Assembly (NCBI GenBank): GCA_030378005.1
Contig: JAUCGF010000075.1
Coordinates: 1-64,000, forward strand
Direction of reading: 5' to 3'
Length of the DNA: 64,000 nucleotides
From: Desulfococcaceae bacterium HSG9
GTDB lineage: Bacteria; Desulfobacterota; Desulfobacteria; Desulfobacterales; JAUCGF01
Shown here: positions 8,861-17,991 of the stretch, one piece after another
How the letters are laid out: each line of letters starts with the position of its first letter
How positions within the stretch are numbered: position 1 is the stretch's first letter
The notes under the pieces: model-generated
Databases searched by the model: none
What the model saw: the letters and a program-made list of their open reading frames with translations, nothing else
What the model was told of the DNA's origin: nothing
Program-made: the position numbers and the translations under genes

Positions 8861-11125
8861 TTACAACCGTGAAGATGACAGAAGAATCGGCGTAATCAAT
8901 AAATCCACAACCAGCGCGCACAGCATTGTCAATACCGCCAGAAATCCGAAATGGACAAGCGGCTGCATATCAGACAACATAATCGCTCCAAACCCTGAAG
9001 CCAGGCCCAGCGATGTCGCCACTATCGGTCGTATTTCATGAAGGATAGTGGCTTCGATGGCCATGTTTTGATTTTTCAAACGGCGCATTTCCCTGTAATA
9101 GCGGGTCAAAAAATGAACCGTGTCATCCACCGCGATTCCAATCGCAATCACCGCCACCATAGATGTCCCCGTATTTAAAAAAATCTTTGACGCTCCCATC
9201 AGCCCAAATAAAAGCGTGATGGGAAGTATTGTTGTGAACACCCCCAGCGCACCGGCTTTGATATTGGCAAACAACAAGGACATCAGCACAAACACCACAA
9301 TGAGTGTAAAGCTCAGGGAAATAACCTGGCCGGCAGACAGCGTATCCGCAGCCGCCATACTGATAATACTCTCCCCGGTGATGCGATAGTCAAAGCGCTG
9401 ATTCAGATTTTGTTCGATAAAGCCGGACGCCTCCGCGACAAGCTCTTTGAGACCCCTGGAAGAACTTACATTGTGCCGGACAACAATATTCACTTCACTG
9501 GCGTTACGGGTGATGAAGGGGGCGATTACATCCGGCGGTAAAACAAACAAATATTGAGCGATCACCCTGGAGGATTCAGGAATACGTTCATAGGCTGTAT
9601 CCCCGTTGTGCATTTCACGGTAGATCAACTGGAGATAATCAACGATAGAGGCGGTCTGATCACACCAATCTCTTTGTCGAAGAAAAGACTGAATGTCGGC
9701 AATCCGGGTTAGATGTTCAGGTTGATTGAACGTATTCGCGGCGTCGCTTTTGATATGAATGAAAAAAGTTTGGGCGCCGGCCATTTTCTCATGAAGCTTT
9801 TGGCTGAAAACCCTAATGGGTGACGAAGGCTTGAACATCCCCACAAAATCGTTATCGACTTTGATGTTGCAAGAAAACAGCCCGATAATCAGGATACCCC
9901 CTGTCAGCACTCCGAATGTTGGCCGCTTGTATCCGCGGACAAGCACGATGATTTTTTGCGTCAGGCCGCTGAAAAAGGCATTCACGAATCCGGAGGCGGA
10001 GCCGGTGTCACAGCCGGCCTGTTCAGGGCCGAGCCATTTGAAATAAACCGGAGCCGCCAGAAATGTGACTGCCGGGTTCGCCAGCAAGCCGAACGCGGAC
10101 ACCATGCCGAATTGTTTCAAGATCACTATTTTGTTGAGCGTAATGGCCAGAAATCCCAAAAATGTTGTCAACGCTGTTAAAAAGAGCGCAAAGCCACTTT
10201 CCCGAATCATATAGGGGACGGCACCAGTTCGCGTACCGGTTTCACGAACGCCCGCCAAATATGATGAAAACAGGTGCATGTCCTCGGTCGAGCCGACCAC
10301 GATCAACAAAGCGGGAATAATAGCCGTGAACAAATTCATGGGAATGCCGGACAATCCCATAAATCCCAGCGTCCAGATAATACTCAGCCCCGAGGTGATT
10401 ATGATAAAGCCTAACAGCCTTACGGAGCGCCAAATCACAAAAATGACCAGGGAAGACAGGAAAAAGGCCAGGGGGATCACCGTGCGTTGATCGTTCAATT
10501 GCCCTTCGTAGCACATCCGGGTTGTATAGGGTGTGCCGAGTTGGAAGACCTCTTCAACATGGGATGAGAGCGTGGCCATAAGCTCATCGACCTGCTGCGA
10601 AAAGATCGTCTCGTCATCCGGGCCGGTGTGCTCATTTAAAAACAGATTGAACGTCATGGCGTCGCCGTCGCCGGACACAAGGCGGCCAACCGCTATCGGA
10701 TTCCGAAGGGCATCCGCCTTGATCTCCCGCGCCGCGTTCAGGGTTTCCGGCAAATTTTCAATAAACGGCTCCAAAAGGAGAACCCCTTTTTCCCCGTTCA
10801 TATTGACAATCGAAAACAAGCTGTCCACACGATTTACATTGGGGATATTCTCCAACGCGGTCTGAAAATCATTCAGGAGTGTAAGCATCTCCGGTGTAAA
10901 GAGCCGGCTGTCCCGGACATACACCACGGTGATTTTATCCGAGCCGAATGTTTTCACTGTTTCGTCATATACTTGCCTGGCCGGGTCTCCTTTGATCCAA
11001 AGGGTCTGAATGGAAACATCCACTGTAATGACCGAAACAAAATATCCGAAACACAGCGTCATACCTGACAATAAAATCACCACGAGTTTTGAATGGCGAT
11101 AACTCCAAAACATCAGTTTTTGCAT
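8861..11125 (-). CDS. RND superfamily transporter (MMPL/HpnN-like), paralogue 1
   Basis: 754 residues with the duplicated RND layout: one N-terminal membrane helix, a periplasmic loop of about 180 residues, five helices, then the same again. Conserved acidic membrane motifs are VGSTEDMHLFSSY (first half) and IAVDDTVHFLTRY (second half), where RND proteins place the proton-relay aspartates. A GGAG ribosome site precedes the ATG. It follows a LolA-like gene on the same strand by 130 bp. Small RND proteins of this kind paired with LolA-like proteins are thought to move lipids or hydrophobic molecules through the envelope; the substrate is unknown. It is closely related to the proteins at 12713-15004 and 17992-20727. 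Confidence 0.85.
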   Translation of the reverse strand: MQKLMFWSYRHSKLVVILLSGMTLCFGYFVSVITVDVSIQTLWIKGDPARQVYDETVKTFGSDKITVVYVRDSRLFTPEMLTLLNDFQTALENIPNVNRVDSLFSIVNMNGEKGVLLLEPFIENLPETLNAAREIKADALRNPIAVGRLVSGDGDAMTFNLFLNEHTGPDDETIFSQQVDELMATLSSHVEEVFQLGTPYTTRMCYEGQLNDQRTVIPLAFFLSSLVIFVIWRSVRLLGFIIITSGLSIIWTLGFMGLSGIPMNLFTAIIPALLIVVGSTEDMHLFSSYLAGVRETGTRTGAVPYMIRESGFALFLTALTTFLGFLAITLNKIVILKQFGMVSAFGLLANPAVTFLAAPVYFKWLGPEQAGCDTGSASGFVNAFFSGLTQKIIVLVRGYKRPTFGVLTGGILIIGLFSCNIKVDNDFVGMFKPSSPIRVFSQKLHEKMAGAQTFFIHIKSDAANTFNQPEHLTRIADIQSFLRQRDWCDQTASIVDYLQLIYREMHNGDTAYERIPESSRVIAQYLFVLPPDVIAPFITRNASEVNIVVRHNVSSSRGLKELVAEASGFIEQNLNQRFDYRITGESIISMAAADTLSAGQVISLSFTLIVVFVLMSLLFANIKAGALGVFTTILPITLLFGLMGASKIFLNTGTSMVAVIAIGIAVDDTVHFLTRYYREMRRLKNQNMAIEATILHEIRPIVATSLGLASGFGAIMLSDMQPLVHFGFLAVLTMLCALVVDLLITPILLSSSRL

Positions 11126-11255
11126 AACGATTTTTCACTCCGGCTCGGCAGTTAATACAAAAAGAAACAGCCCTGTCCAACTGCTCAGGGCTGTTTCATT
11201 TTTATTTCTAAAAATATAAAATATGCTTTATCGTAACCTACAACGGACGTCTCAT

Positions 11256-12116
11256 TTAATTCCGGGAAAAAGCCGTATCCTTGTTCGGGACATCCACTTC
11301 GATTTTCCGACAAAGCAAAACAGTGCTTGTATTTTGGCGAATCCGTTTCCACGTGATCTTGAAACTCCGGTGCAACGGGCCTTTGATCTGCCTGATATCC
11401 TCAAATAACACCGTTTTGACATGCCGGACATTGGGGTTGGGGGAATAAAACTCTATTTTCAATGGATAATAATGGACTTGGTCCACCCAGATGATCAGTT
11501 TCCCATAGGGGCTGTCATCTGCTTTTTCTTTCAAGCCATATGTAGTCGAGACGGGATTTATTTTCCCCACATCCGCATCAGAAGGGGCGTCCCAATCGCC
11601 GTTGCATACGCTATTAGTAGCAATTTTCCAGGCTTTCCGGCCGAAAAGGAAATCCTCCCCAATAAGTTTGAATTCATGGCCATCCAGATTGTCGAGCCGA
11701 ATATCCTCAAAGGCGATATCCGGTCCTATGAACTGACGTATTGTGCTATTGCCGGAGATTTGTTTGAATGACCTGTCTGCGGGCAAATACATCCATTGTT
11801 CGTCCGGCTTTCCTTTTTTCTGGCCGTGGGTCAATAGCTCCACCCCGCGGATGTTCGCGGGCGAAAGGTACTGCACCGAAGTTAAATAGCGCGAAGTGTT
11901 TTCTCCATCATTTTTCGAGAAATGGATACGGATTGATTGCCGGATTTCCTGCCCGTTGCGGTCGATCAGTGTCATGGCGATTTCATTGAGTTCATTATCG
12001 ACCGTGTGTCTTTTTCTCATTTCCTCAATGATGCTATTACCGGTTAATTCTTCAGCCACACCCGGGAATGGGATCCCGCAAAAAACTGCCATAATCAAAA
12101 TAAGTCTTAACCACAT
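11256..12116 (-). CDS. LolA-like periplasmic outer-membrane lipoprotein-sorting protein, copy 1
   Basis: 286 residues with a clear signal peptide (cleavage near GVAEE, residue 21) and a strong AAAGGAGGT ribosome site. The mature part resembles the LolA-like beta fold family PF17131: MTLIDRNGQE, the YLSPANIRGVELL segment, DEQWMYLPADRSFKQI, then VLFEDIRQIKGPLHRSFKITWKRIR. It is a paralogue of the protein at 16849-17643 and likewise precedes an RND transporter. It probably carries a lipophilic substrate in the periplasm for the adjacent transporter. It is somewhat longer than its paralogue because of an insertion near residues 170-200. Confidence 0.8.
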   Translation of the reverse strand: MWLRLILIMAVFCGIPFPGVAEELTGNSIIEEMRKRHTVDNELNEIAMTLIDRNGQEIRQSIRIHFSKNDGENTSRYLTSVQYLSPANIRGVELLTHGQKKGKPDEQWMYLPADRSFKQISGNSTIRQFIGPDIAFEDIRLDNLDGHEFKLIGEDFLFGRKAWKIATNSVCNGDWDAPSDADVGKINPVSTTYGLKEKADDSPYGKLIIWVDQVHYYPLKIEFYSPNPNVRHVKTVLFEDIRQIKGPLHRSFKITWKRIRQNTSTVLLCRKIEVDVPNKDTAFSRN

Positions 12117-12238
12117 GTGAACCTCCTTTCTTAAATCATCAATTTGTTATTTATAATTAACCTACATTCAGTAGATGGAAAAGTTCCTTAAAAGTTCCGT
12201 AGGAACGGCATGTTTGTAGCAGATGTCAGCCCCGCACC

Positions 12239-12296
12239 CTGAGTCCCGTAGGGACGGTATGTCCGCATCGGAATATGCCGTCCCTACGGGACTCAG
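12239..12296. repeat. Long hairpin built on GTCCCGTAGGGAC repeats
   Basis: Arms of 22 bp (12239-12260, 12275-12296) pair with a single mismatch around a 14-base loop. The core GTCCCGTAGGGAC is itself palindromic and recurs at 8772-8784. It resembles dispersed extragenic palindromes seen in several phyla. Confidence 0.8.
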
Positions 12297-12563
12297 CGGA
12301 CACGGGGAATTCGGATTCTACAAATATGCCGCTCCTACGGAGCTGAAAACAGGCATGCCGTTCGTCACCTTTCAAAAACTTTTCCATCTACTGACATTCA
12401 GTAGATGGAAAATTCAGAAGTGCGAAAATCAAGTGTGGCGATTTTCAGCATCCGGCACACGGAGAGACTGGCGGATTCAAGGTTTTGCAAAAAGCCGCTG
12501 TGCTTAATGTTTGCACTTCATGCCGTATTTTTAAGCATTTTCCATCTGCTGACATCAGATAGC

Positions 12564-12598
12564 TTATATCATTAATCTGAACCGCATGTCAACCTCCT
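12564..12598 (-). pseudogene. Remnant of a LolA-like gene start
   Basis: On the minus strand an AGGAGGTT ribosome site (12591-12598) is followed by ATG at 12587 and the codons for MRFRLMI, then a stop at 12564. The ribosome site, spacing and first residues parallel the starts of the lolA-like genes at 12116 (MWLRLIL) and 16849 (MWFRIFL). The remainder is missing and replaced by dispersed repeats. This suggests that one LolA-RND unit was deleted between the two minus-strand RND genes. Confidence 0.5.
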
Positions 12599-12621
12599 AT
12601 TTTCAATTTTTCCGGTATTTT

Positions 12622-12654
12622 AGAAATCGGATTTTTTAGAAAAACCCGATTTCT
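12622..12654. repeat. 33-bp palindromic repeat, copy 2
   Basis: The same 33-bp element as at 1783-1815, with centre TAG and one mismatch between the 15-bp arms. It lies downstream of the RND gene ending at 12713. Confidence 0.85.
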
Positions 12655-12712
12655 TGAATAATTCCATACCTGAAAATATATGTCCAAGTACTTAAGTGTT
12701 GCAATTTGATGT

Positions 12713-15004
12713 CTAAAAAATCGAAAAACTTTTGCCCAGGCGCTTATTTGTCATCACCTTGACAGATGACAAGAGAATCGGCGTGATAAGCAGATCTGTC
12801 ACCATGGCAACCAGCATCACAAATGCCGACAAAAAGCCGAAATGGACAAGTGGCTTCAGGCTGGACAGCATGAGCACTCCAAACCCCAGGGCGAGTCCCA
12901 ATGATGTCGCCACGACAGGCCTGATTTCATGGCGGATACAGGCTTCCATGGCCTGATTCCTGTCCTGCAACCGGAGCATTTCCGCGTGGTAGCGGACCAT
13001 AAAATGAATGGTGTCATCCACTGCGATCCCAATCGTAACCACCGCCACCATCACGGTCCCCAAATGCAAAAAAATACCAAACAACCCCATGACCCCAAAC
13101 ATCAGGACGGTGGGCAACACATTCGGAATCAGAGACAATGCCCCGGCTTTGACATTGCCAAACAGAAGGGACATGAGCAGAAACACTGCGATCAGCATGA
13201 CGGACAGTGAAAATAGCTGCCTGATAAACAGCGTATCGCCTGCCGCTACGGTGAGAATGCTTTCCCCGGTGATACGAAAATCAAAGCGAGGGGTCAGGTG
13301 CTGCCCGATCATGTCTCCGGTCTGTGCGACCAGTTCTTTGAGGGCATGCGACGAACTTACGTTATGCCGAATAACGATGGCGACTTCACGGGCGTCATTG
13401 GTGATGAAAGAAGCGATTGCACTGGGAGGAAGAATCACCAGGTATTGTGCGATCAGGTCAGGGGATTCGGGAATGCGCGCGTAAGCGTCATCTCCGTCGT
13501 GCATTGCGCGGTTGATCAACTCAAGATAATTCACGATGGAAGCAGTCGCGTCACACCAGCCGCTCTGCTCCAGAGACGCCTGGATGCCGGCAATACTGGC
13601 CAAATGCTCCGGTTGTATGAAGCTGTCCGCGGTTCTGCTCCTGATATGAATGACAAAGGTTTGCACTCCCGCAAGTTCCTCATGCAGTTGTCGGCTGAAC
13701 CGCCTGATTGGCGATGATTCCTCGAACGACCCTATCAAATCGCCGTCGGCATTGATATTGAAGGAAAAGACCCCTACGAGAAGGATGCCTCCGACCAGCG
13801 AGCCGAAGATGCGCCATTTGTAAGCACGAATCAGACGTGTTATTGTTCCGGCAATGTTGCTGAACACGGTATTGACGGATCCGGTGCCGCAGGTGCCGGC
13901 ATGCCGCGGCCCAAAATACCTGAGCCATGCCGGGGCAGTTAAAAAGGTGATCAAAGGATTGACGAATAAGCCAAAGGCGCACACAATGCCGAATTGTTGC
14001 ACAATCAAATACTTGTTGAGTGAAATCGCCAGAAATCCTAAAAATGTGGTCAGAGCGGTCAGGAAGAGGGCCAGGCCGCTTTTCTCAATCATGTGACGGA
14101 TGGCATCGGGGCGTGTCCCGGTTTTCCGAATACCCGCCAAATATTCCGAAAACAAGTGTACATCCTCGGTTGAGCCGACCGCGATCAATAAAGCAGGCAT
14201 AATAGACGTAAATCTGGTTATGGGAAATCCGGCCAGTCCCATAAAGCCCAGGGTCCAAAGAATACTCAGACCTGATGTGAGCATCGTCATGCCTGCCAGG
14301 CTGAATGACCGCCAGATCACTAATGAGAGCAGAGTGTACAGTACGAATGCCAGGGGAACCAGCCGGCGTTGATCGCGCATTTGGCCCTCAAACAACACCC
14401 GCTTTGTATAAGGCTCGCCTAATTGGAAAACTTTTTCCATATAAGGCGAGATCGTGGAAATGGCTTCGTCCACTTGAATAGAGAAGCGCTCTTCATTTTG
14501 GCCGATGTCCTCATCCATAAACAGGTTGAAAGCTATGGCGGAGCCGTCGCGGGACACCAGATTGTCGAGCACCAACGAATTGCGGAGTGCATCGGCCTTG
14601 ATCGCCTGCGCCTCTTCAAGAGTATCCGGGACTTCATTCACAAACGGATTCACATAAAGCACCCCCTCTTCCCCTTTCAGATTGGGAATGGAAAACAGGC
14701 TGTCCACCCTGTAAACACCGGGGATTTTTTCCAACACGTTCTGAAACTCATTCAGCCGTGCCAAAACCTCAGGCGTAAAGAGCCGGCTGTTCTTGACAAA
14801 GACCACGGTGATTTTGCAGGACCCGAATGTCTCCAGCGTGTCATCGTACAGTGCCTTGACCGGATCATCCTTGCTCCATCGCATCAGCGTCATCTCCTCC
14901 GACGGAATTGCCGGAATATAACAGGCGAAAAATAGGGTGGCGCCAAGCAGCAAAACGATGACATGCACGGGATGGTCATAACTCCACAACATCAGTTTTT
15001 TCAT
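12713..15004 (-). CDS. RND superfamily transporter (MMPL/HpnN-like), paralogue 2
   Basis: 763 residues with the same architecture as the other two RND proteins of the window: a membrane helix near residues 10-32, a periplasmic domain with ITVVFVKNSRLFTPEVL, the motif VGSTEDVHLFSEY, a second periplasmic domain and IAVDDTIHFMVRY near the C-terminus. It lacks the cyclic-nucleotide domain of paralogue 3. The ribosome site is weak. It is transcribed divergently from the beta-barrel gene at 15467, and the lolA-like gene one would expect next to it is reduced to a remnant downstream. Function inferred: export or intermembrane movement of a hydrophobic compound. Confidence 0.83.
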   Translation of the reverse strand: MKKLMLWSYDHPVHVIVLLLGATLFFACYIPAIPSEEMTLMRWSKDDPVKALYDDTLETFGSCKITVVFVKNSRLFTPEVLARLNEFQNVLEKIPGVYRVDSLFSIPNLKGEEGVLYVNPFVNEVPDTLEEAQAIKADALRNSLVLDNLVSRDGSAIAFNLFMDEDIGQNEERFSIQVDEAISTISPYMEKVFQLGEPYTKRVLFEGQMRDQRRLVPLAFVLYTLLSLVIWRSFSLAGMTMLTSGLSILWTLGFMGLAGFPITRFTSIMPALLIAVGSTEDVHLFSEYLAGIRKTGTRPDAIRHMIEKSGLALFLTALTTFLGFLAISLNKYLIVQQFGIVCAFGLFVNPLITFLTAPAWLRYFGPRHAGTCGTGSVNTVFSNIAGTITRLIRAYKWRIFGSLVGGILLVGVFSFNINADGDLIGSFEESSPIRRFSRQLHEELAGVQTFVIHIRSRTADSFIQPEHLASIAGIQASLEQSGWCDATASIVNYLELINRAMHDGDDAYARIPESPDLIAQYLVILPPSAIASFITNDAREVAIVIRHNVSSSHALKELVAQTGDMIGQHLTPRFDFRITGESILTVAAGDTLFIRQLFSLSVMLIAVFLLMSLLFGNVKAGALSLIPNVLPTVLMFGVMGLFGIFLHLGTVMVAVVTIGIAVDDTIHFMVRYHAEMLRLQDRNQAMEACIRHEIRPVVATSLGLALGFGVLMLSSLKPLVHFGFLSAFVMLVAMVTDLLITPILLSSVKVMTNKRLGKSFSIF

Positions 15005-15466
15005 ACGAAAATGTCAGGCGGTTTTTGACCCGCCTGTCCCAATTCTGCTTTCGACAAAAAGAGCTATCAGTTTCTTACATAAAGAAATAAAAGAGTTGGA
15101 GAAATCACAGAGAGATGGCGCGGACTTGCTATTCCGCAATACACTACGCTAAAACTCTAACACTACGCTAAAACTCTAAAATAATACATGTTAATTTATT
15201 ATTTTAGAGTTGTATTTGGTGGAAGTCAAGAGACAATTATGGGAGTGCGATTAGATTTGCGGCAAAATTAGCCAAAATGCACAAACAGAAAGGATATGAT
15301 GCGCCAATATGGACGAAAGAGATTGGCTGGTTGGTTGAAGTGAACGGTTCCGGTAAAAAACAACTTGCATTTTAACTGTTACTTTGTTACATATTTGGTA
15401 ATTTCAAATTATGGCTTACACATACGAATTAAAGTATGGAATGTACCTTTTCGGAGAATAAATCTT
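15005..15466. other. Divergent intergenic region with an inverted and a direct repeat
   Basis: This 462-bp spacer holds two direct copies of ACACTACGCTAAAACTCTAA near 15140-15178. It also has a perfect 15-bp inverted repeat (AACTCTAAAATAATA at 15172-15186, complement at 15197-15211, 10-base spacer). A short open stretch at 15277-15375 is treated separately. Both flanking genes point away, so promoters must lie here, but none is convincing by eye. Confidence 0.6.
15277..15375 (+). pseudogene. Short coding remnant, unrecognised
   Basis: The frame stays open from a stop near 15205 to the TAA at 15373. Its composition looks coding (segment KQKGYDAPIWTKEIGWLVE, then a lysine-rich end). The only ATG gives 32 residues. 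No ribosome site or family is recognised. It may be the 3' end of a displaced gene. Very uncertain. Confidence 0.2.
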
Positions 15467-16825
15467 TTGAAATCTGCGGCCATTCATCAATATAGCAAGA
15501 TAGCGATATGGTTTTTTTTGCTCATTATCCATCTGACATCTTTGCCCCCTGCTTTTGGAGACGAAAACACACAATCAAGCATCTGGACCTCTTTTCAGGA
15601 AAACTGGTCGCCCAAGCTTGATATTGATGTGTGGGGCGCTTACTACTACGAAGATTCAACCCTGGAACCCGAAGAAGTCGGCCTTACAGGAAACGCCACC
15701 CTGGAATTGAGCAAAGACCTGGGACGCGGCTTGATGTTGCGCATTGATCCCAAGGTGAATGCAGCCCCCTTGAATACCGGAGGCGTCCGACTTTTTGTGG
15801 AAGATCAGGAGGACAAACCGATATTTACGCTGAATGAGGCCTTTTTAGCCTGGTATGGGGAAACGACCGAGATCGAGGTTGGAAAAAAAATATACTCATG
15901 GAAAGTTGCGGACGGATTAAGCCCCGTTGATACGTTGAATCCGACCGATATCACTGAACCGTTGGATGTGGATAAAATCGGGATTCCTTCGGTATCTGTT
16001 TTAAAAATGTTTGAACTTGTCAATATTCAAGCCGTGTTCCTCCCTGTTTTGGTTGCCGACCGGTCACCGCCGGATACGAGCCGCTGGACCGGTGGAGCCT
16101 CGTATGTAAGTCAATCCGAACAAACGACGATAACAAACAGGGAACTGCCAGATAACTGGTTTGAAAAAGTGTCGGTCGCATCGAAGATCAGTTCGAGCAC
16201 CCTTTTGCCCGGATGGGATCTGGCTGCAATATACCGGTACGGTTACAGCTCCCGAGGAGTGGTTCAAATCGATTTCGATGAACTTTCGTCGTCTGCGGTG
16301 GTCAAGAATATGGAATATCCGGCCTACAACCTCTTCGGATTCACTTTTTCCACCGCATGGAGCGACATTGTAGGCCATGGTGAAGCCGCATTGTATGACA
16401 CCCGGGATAATGCAAAAGGGGAAGACTATCTATCCTATATTTTGGGTGTGACTTACACTAACTACAGATGGATGGCCGATCTATTCGATGAAATCGGATT
16501 TATTATGGAATATGCCGGCGAGGCGGTCCTGAAAGAAAGAGAGGCGGACAGCAGCTATTTGGACCCAAGCACGAGTCGCGGGCTGTCCGACAATATTATC
16601 GGCAGCATTGATGTCAAGATCAATGAAGACCATATAGTGGAGACCGCTTTCACCTATAATGTTACAAATGAAGATTCTGTTTTTGATTTCAAAGGCCGAT
16701 CACGCTTGAATGACCATCTGCAAGTTGTTTACGGCTATCAAATATTATCCGGGGATTCTGCTTCCTTTTTGGGACAGTGGGATGCCAATGACAGGTTTTA
16801 TATGGAAATGGCAATAACTTATTAA
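15467..16825 (+). CDS. Outer-membrane beta-barrel protein (DUF1302-like), module partner of LolA/RND genes
   Basis: About 452 residues from the TTG at 15467, preceded by GGAG; an earlier in-frame TTG at 15365 has no ribosome site and would put an odd 34-residue extension before the signal peptide. The signal sequence (IAIWFFLLIIHLTSLPPAFG) is followed by alternating hydrophobic/polar strands, many aromatics and a C-terminal strand ending in tyrosine (FYMEMAITY), as expected for a transmembrane barrel. DUF1302-like proteins are often encoded with LolA-like and RND/MMPL genes, as here. The lolA-like gene follows after 23 bp, so they form an operon. Likely the outer-membrane part of the transport system. 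Confidence 0.7.
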   Translation: MKSAAIHQYSKIAIWFFLLIIHLTSLPPAFGDENTQSSIWTSFQENWSPKLDIDVWGAYYYEDSTLEPEEVGLTGNATLELSKDLGRGLMLRIDPKVNAAPLNTGGVRLFVEDQEDKPIFTLNEAFLAWYGETTEIEVGKKIYSWKVADGLSPVDTLNPTDITEPLDVDKIGIPSVSVLKMFELVNIQAVFLPVLVADRSPPDTSRWTGGASYVSQSEQTTITNRELPDNWFEKVSVASKISSSTLLPGWDLAAIYRYGYSSRGVVQIDFDELSSSAVVKNMEYPAYNLFGFTFSTAWSDIVGHGEAALYDTRDNAKGEDYLSYILGVTYTNYRWMADLFDEIGFIMEYAGEAVLKEREADSSYLDPSTSRGLSDNIIGSIDVKINEDHIVETAFTYNVTNEDSVFDFKGRSRLNDHLQVVYGYQILSGDSASFLGQWDANDRFYMEMAITY

Positions 16826-16848
16826 TTACTTTTTTAAAGGAGGGTGCT

Positions 16849-17643
16849 ATGTGGTTCAGAATTTTTTTGATTGTTGCAGCGGTTTGGGGGTTCTCGTTAT
16901 CGGGTGCGGTTGCGGAAGAATTAACCGGTCGGAGTATCCTTGAGGAACAGGAAAAAAGACATGTAAGCGATAATGAATCAGGTGAAATCGATATGACGTT
17001 GATTGACCGCAAGGGCAAAGAAAGCCAGCGGCAGATGAGAGTTTTTCACTTAAAAAAAGATGAACAAAGCAAGATTTTGATTCAATTTCTTGCGCCCGCC
17101 AATATAAAAGGGACAGGGCTTCTGACCTGGGAACAGGGCGAAGGCAAGGAAGACGATCAGTGGCTGTATTTACCCGCAACCCGGTCAGTCAAACGAATCG
17201 CCGGCGGTGGCAAAAAAAATCAGTTCATGGGAACGGATCTCGCTTATGAAGACCTTCGGTTTGAAGATATGGACAGTCATAAATACACTCTTATGGGGGA
17301 AGAGACCGTTGCCGGCCGAAAATGCTGGAAAATCGAGTCTGTACCGGCCACGGAAGATGAAAAGAAGACCAGTGGCTATGGAAAACGGGTTATCTGGGTG
17401 GGCCAGGATAATTATTTTAACCAAAAAATAGACTATTATGACCACAATGGACGCCATGTTAAAACGACCTTATTTGAGGATATCAGACAGATGAAAGGCC
17501 AGTTGTATCGGCCCTTCAAGGTTACGGTGAAACGGATTCGCAAGAAAACGTCCACCATTTTGATTACCAAGAAAATTGAGTTGGATGCTCCGAAACAGGA
17601 TGTTATTTTTACCCAGAATTATTTGAAACGTCCGATCAAGTAG
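16849..17643 (+). CDS. LolA-like periplasmic outer-membrane lipoprotein-sorting protein, copy 2
   Basis: 264 residues with a signal peptide (cleavage near GAVAEE, residue 22) and an AAAGGAGGG ribosome site. Family features match PF17131: MTLIDRKGKE, IQFLAPANIKGTGLL, DDQWLYLPATRSVKRI, GTDLAYEDLRFEDMD, GRKCWKIE and TLFEDIRQMKGQLYRPF. It is a paralogue of the protein at 11256-12116. It sits between the beta-barrel gene and the RND-cNMP gene; the order barrel, periplasmic carrier, inner-membrane RND is consistent with one envelope-spanning pathway. Confidence 0.82.
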   Translation: MWFRIFLIVAAVWGFSLSGAVAEELTGRSILEEQEKRHVSDNESGEIDMTLIDRKGKESQRQMRVFHLKKDEQSKILIQFLAPANIKGTGLLTWEQGEGKEDDQWLYLPATRSVKRIAGGGKKNQFMGTDLAYEDLRFEDMDSHKYTLMGEETVAGRKCWKIESVPATEDEKKTSGYGKRVIWVGQDNYFNQKIDYYDHNGRHVKTTLFEDIRQMKGQLYRPFKVTVKRIRKKTSTILITKKIELDAPKQDVIFTQNYLKRPIK

Positions 17644-17991
17644 TGTTGTGTCAAGTTTAAGATGATAGGTGAAAATCAGGAGTGCTGACTTCAGTTTGCC
17701 GCTTTTGGAGCGTTTTGGCAAACTGAAGTCAGCACTCCTACCCGTCAGCTAAATATTGACATAACAGTAGTGTTAGGAATGAGGACGAAATAACTTCCCC
17801 ATTTGTATTTTGATTTTGAATTCATAATCCTAATCGTACTCTTAATCTTAATCGTTCAGATTAAGATTAGGATTAAGATTAAGATTATGAAATGGGGAAG
17901 TTATTTCATCCCCGATCCTTAGGGGGACGTTCATTCTCAATATTTTAAACATCGGAAGCAACAACGTGGTTATGCCGGGAGTAAATGTACG
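17644..17991. other. Intergenic region with two large inverted repeats
   Basis: No gene is seen in these 348 bp. The first inverted repeat has perfect 23-bp arms (17678-17700, 17717-17739). The second spans roughly 17777-17912: GACGAAATAACTTCCCC-type ends face each other and enclose imperfect arms made of GATTAAG/ATTAAGA heptads. Related versions of both outer motifs occur near 57470-57500 and 59348-59425. Confidence 0.75.
17678..17739. repeat. Perfect 23-bp stem hairpin
   Basis: Arms begin AGGAGTGCTGACTTC (17678) and end GAAGTCAGCACTCCT (17739), with a 16-base loop. A diverged relative, with about three mismatches between its arms, lies at 59348-59391. It may be a non-autonomous element or, lacking a T-run, a transcription barrier after the lolA-like gene. 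Confidence 0.8.

Larger units (their letters stand above)
12117..12712. repeat. Repeat-rich intergenic region (596 bp), no intact gene
   Basis: It contains a 22-bp stem inverted repeat with one mismatch (12239-12260 and 12275-12296) built on GTCCCGTAGGGACGG, and diverged versions at 12195-12211 and 12326-12345. Several copies of a TCAGTAGATGGAAAA repeat lie at 12164-12185, 12394-12413 and, inverted, 12374-12392. The 33-bp palindrome copy 2 is at 12622-12654, and a broken lolA-like start is at 12564-12598. An open frame across the region is made of repeats and is not regarded as a gene. Confidence 0.75.

Noticed and set aside
12223-12507. 94-residue plus-strand protein
   Set aside because: It is made of the dispersed palindromic repeats; no ribosome site.
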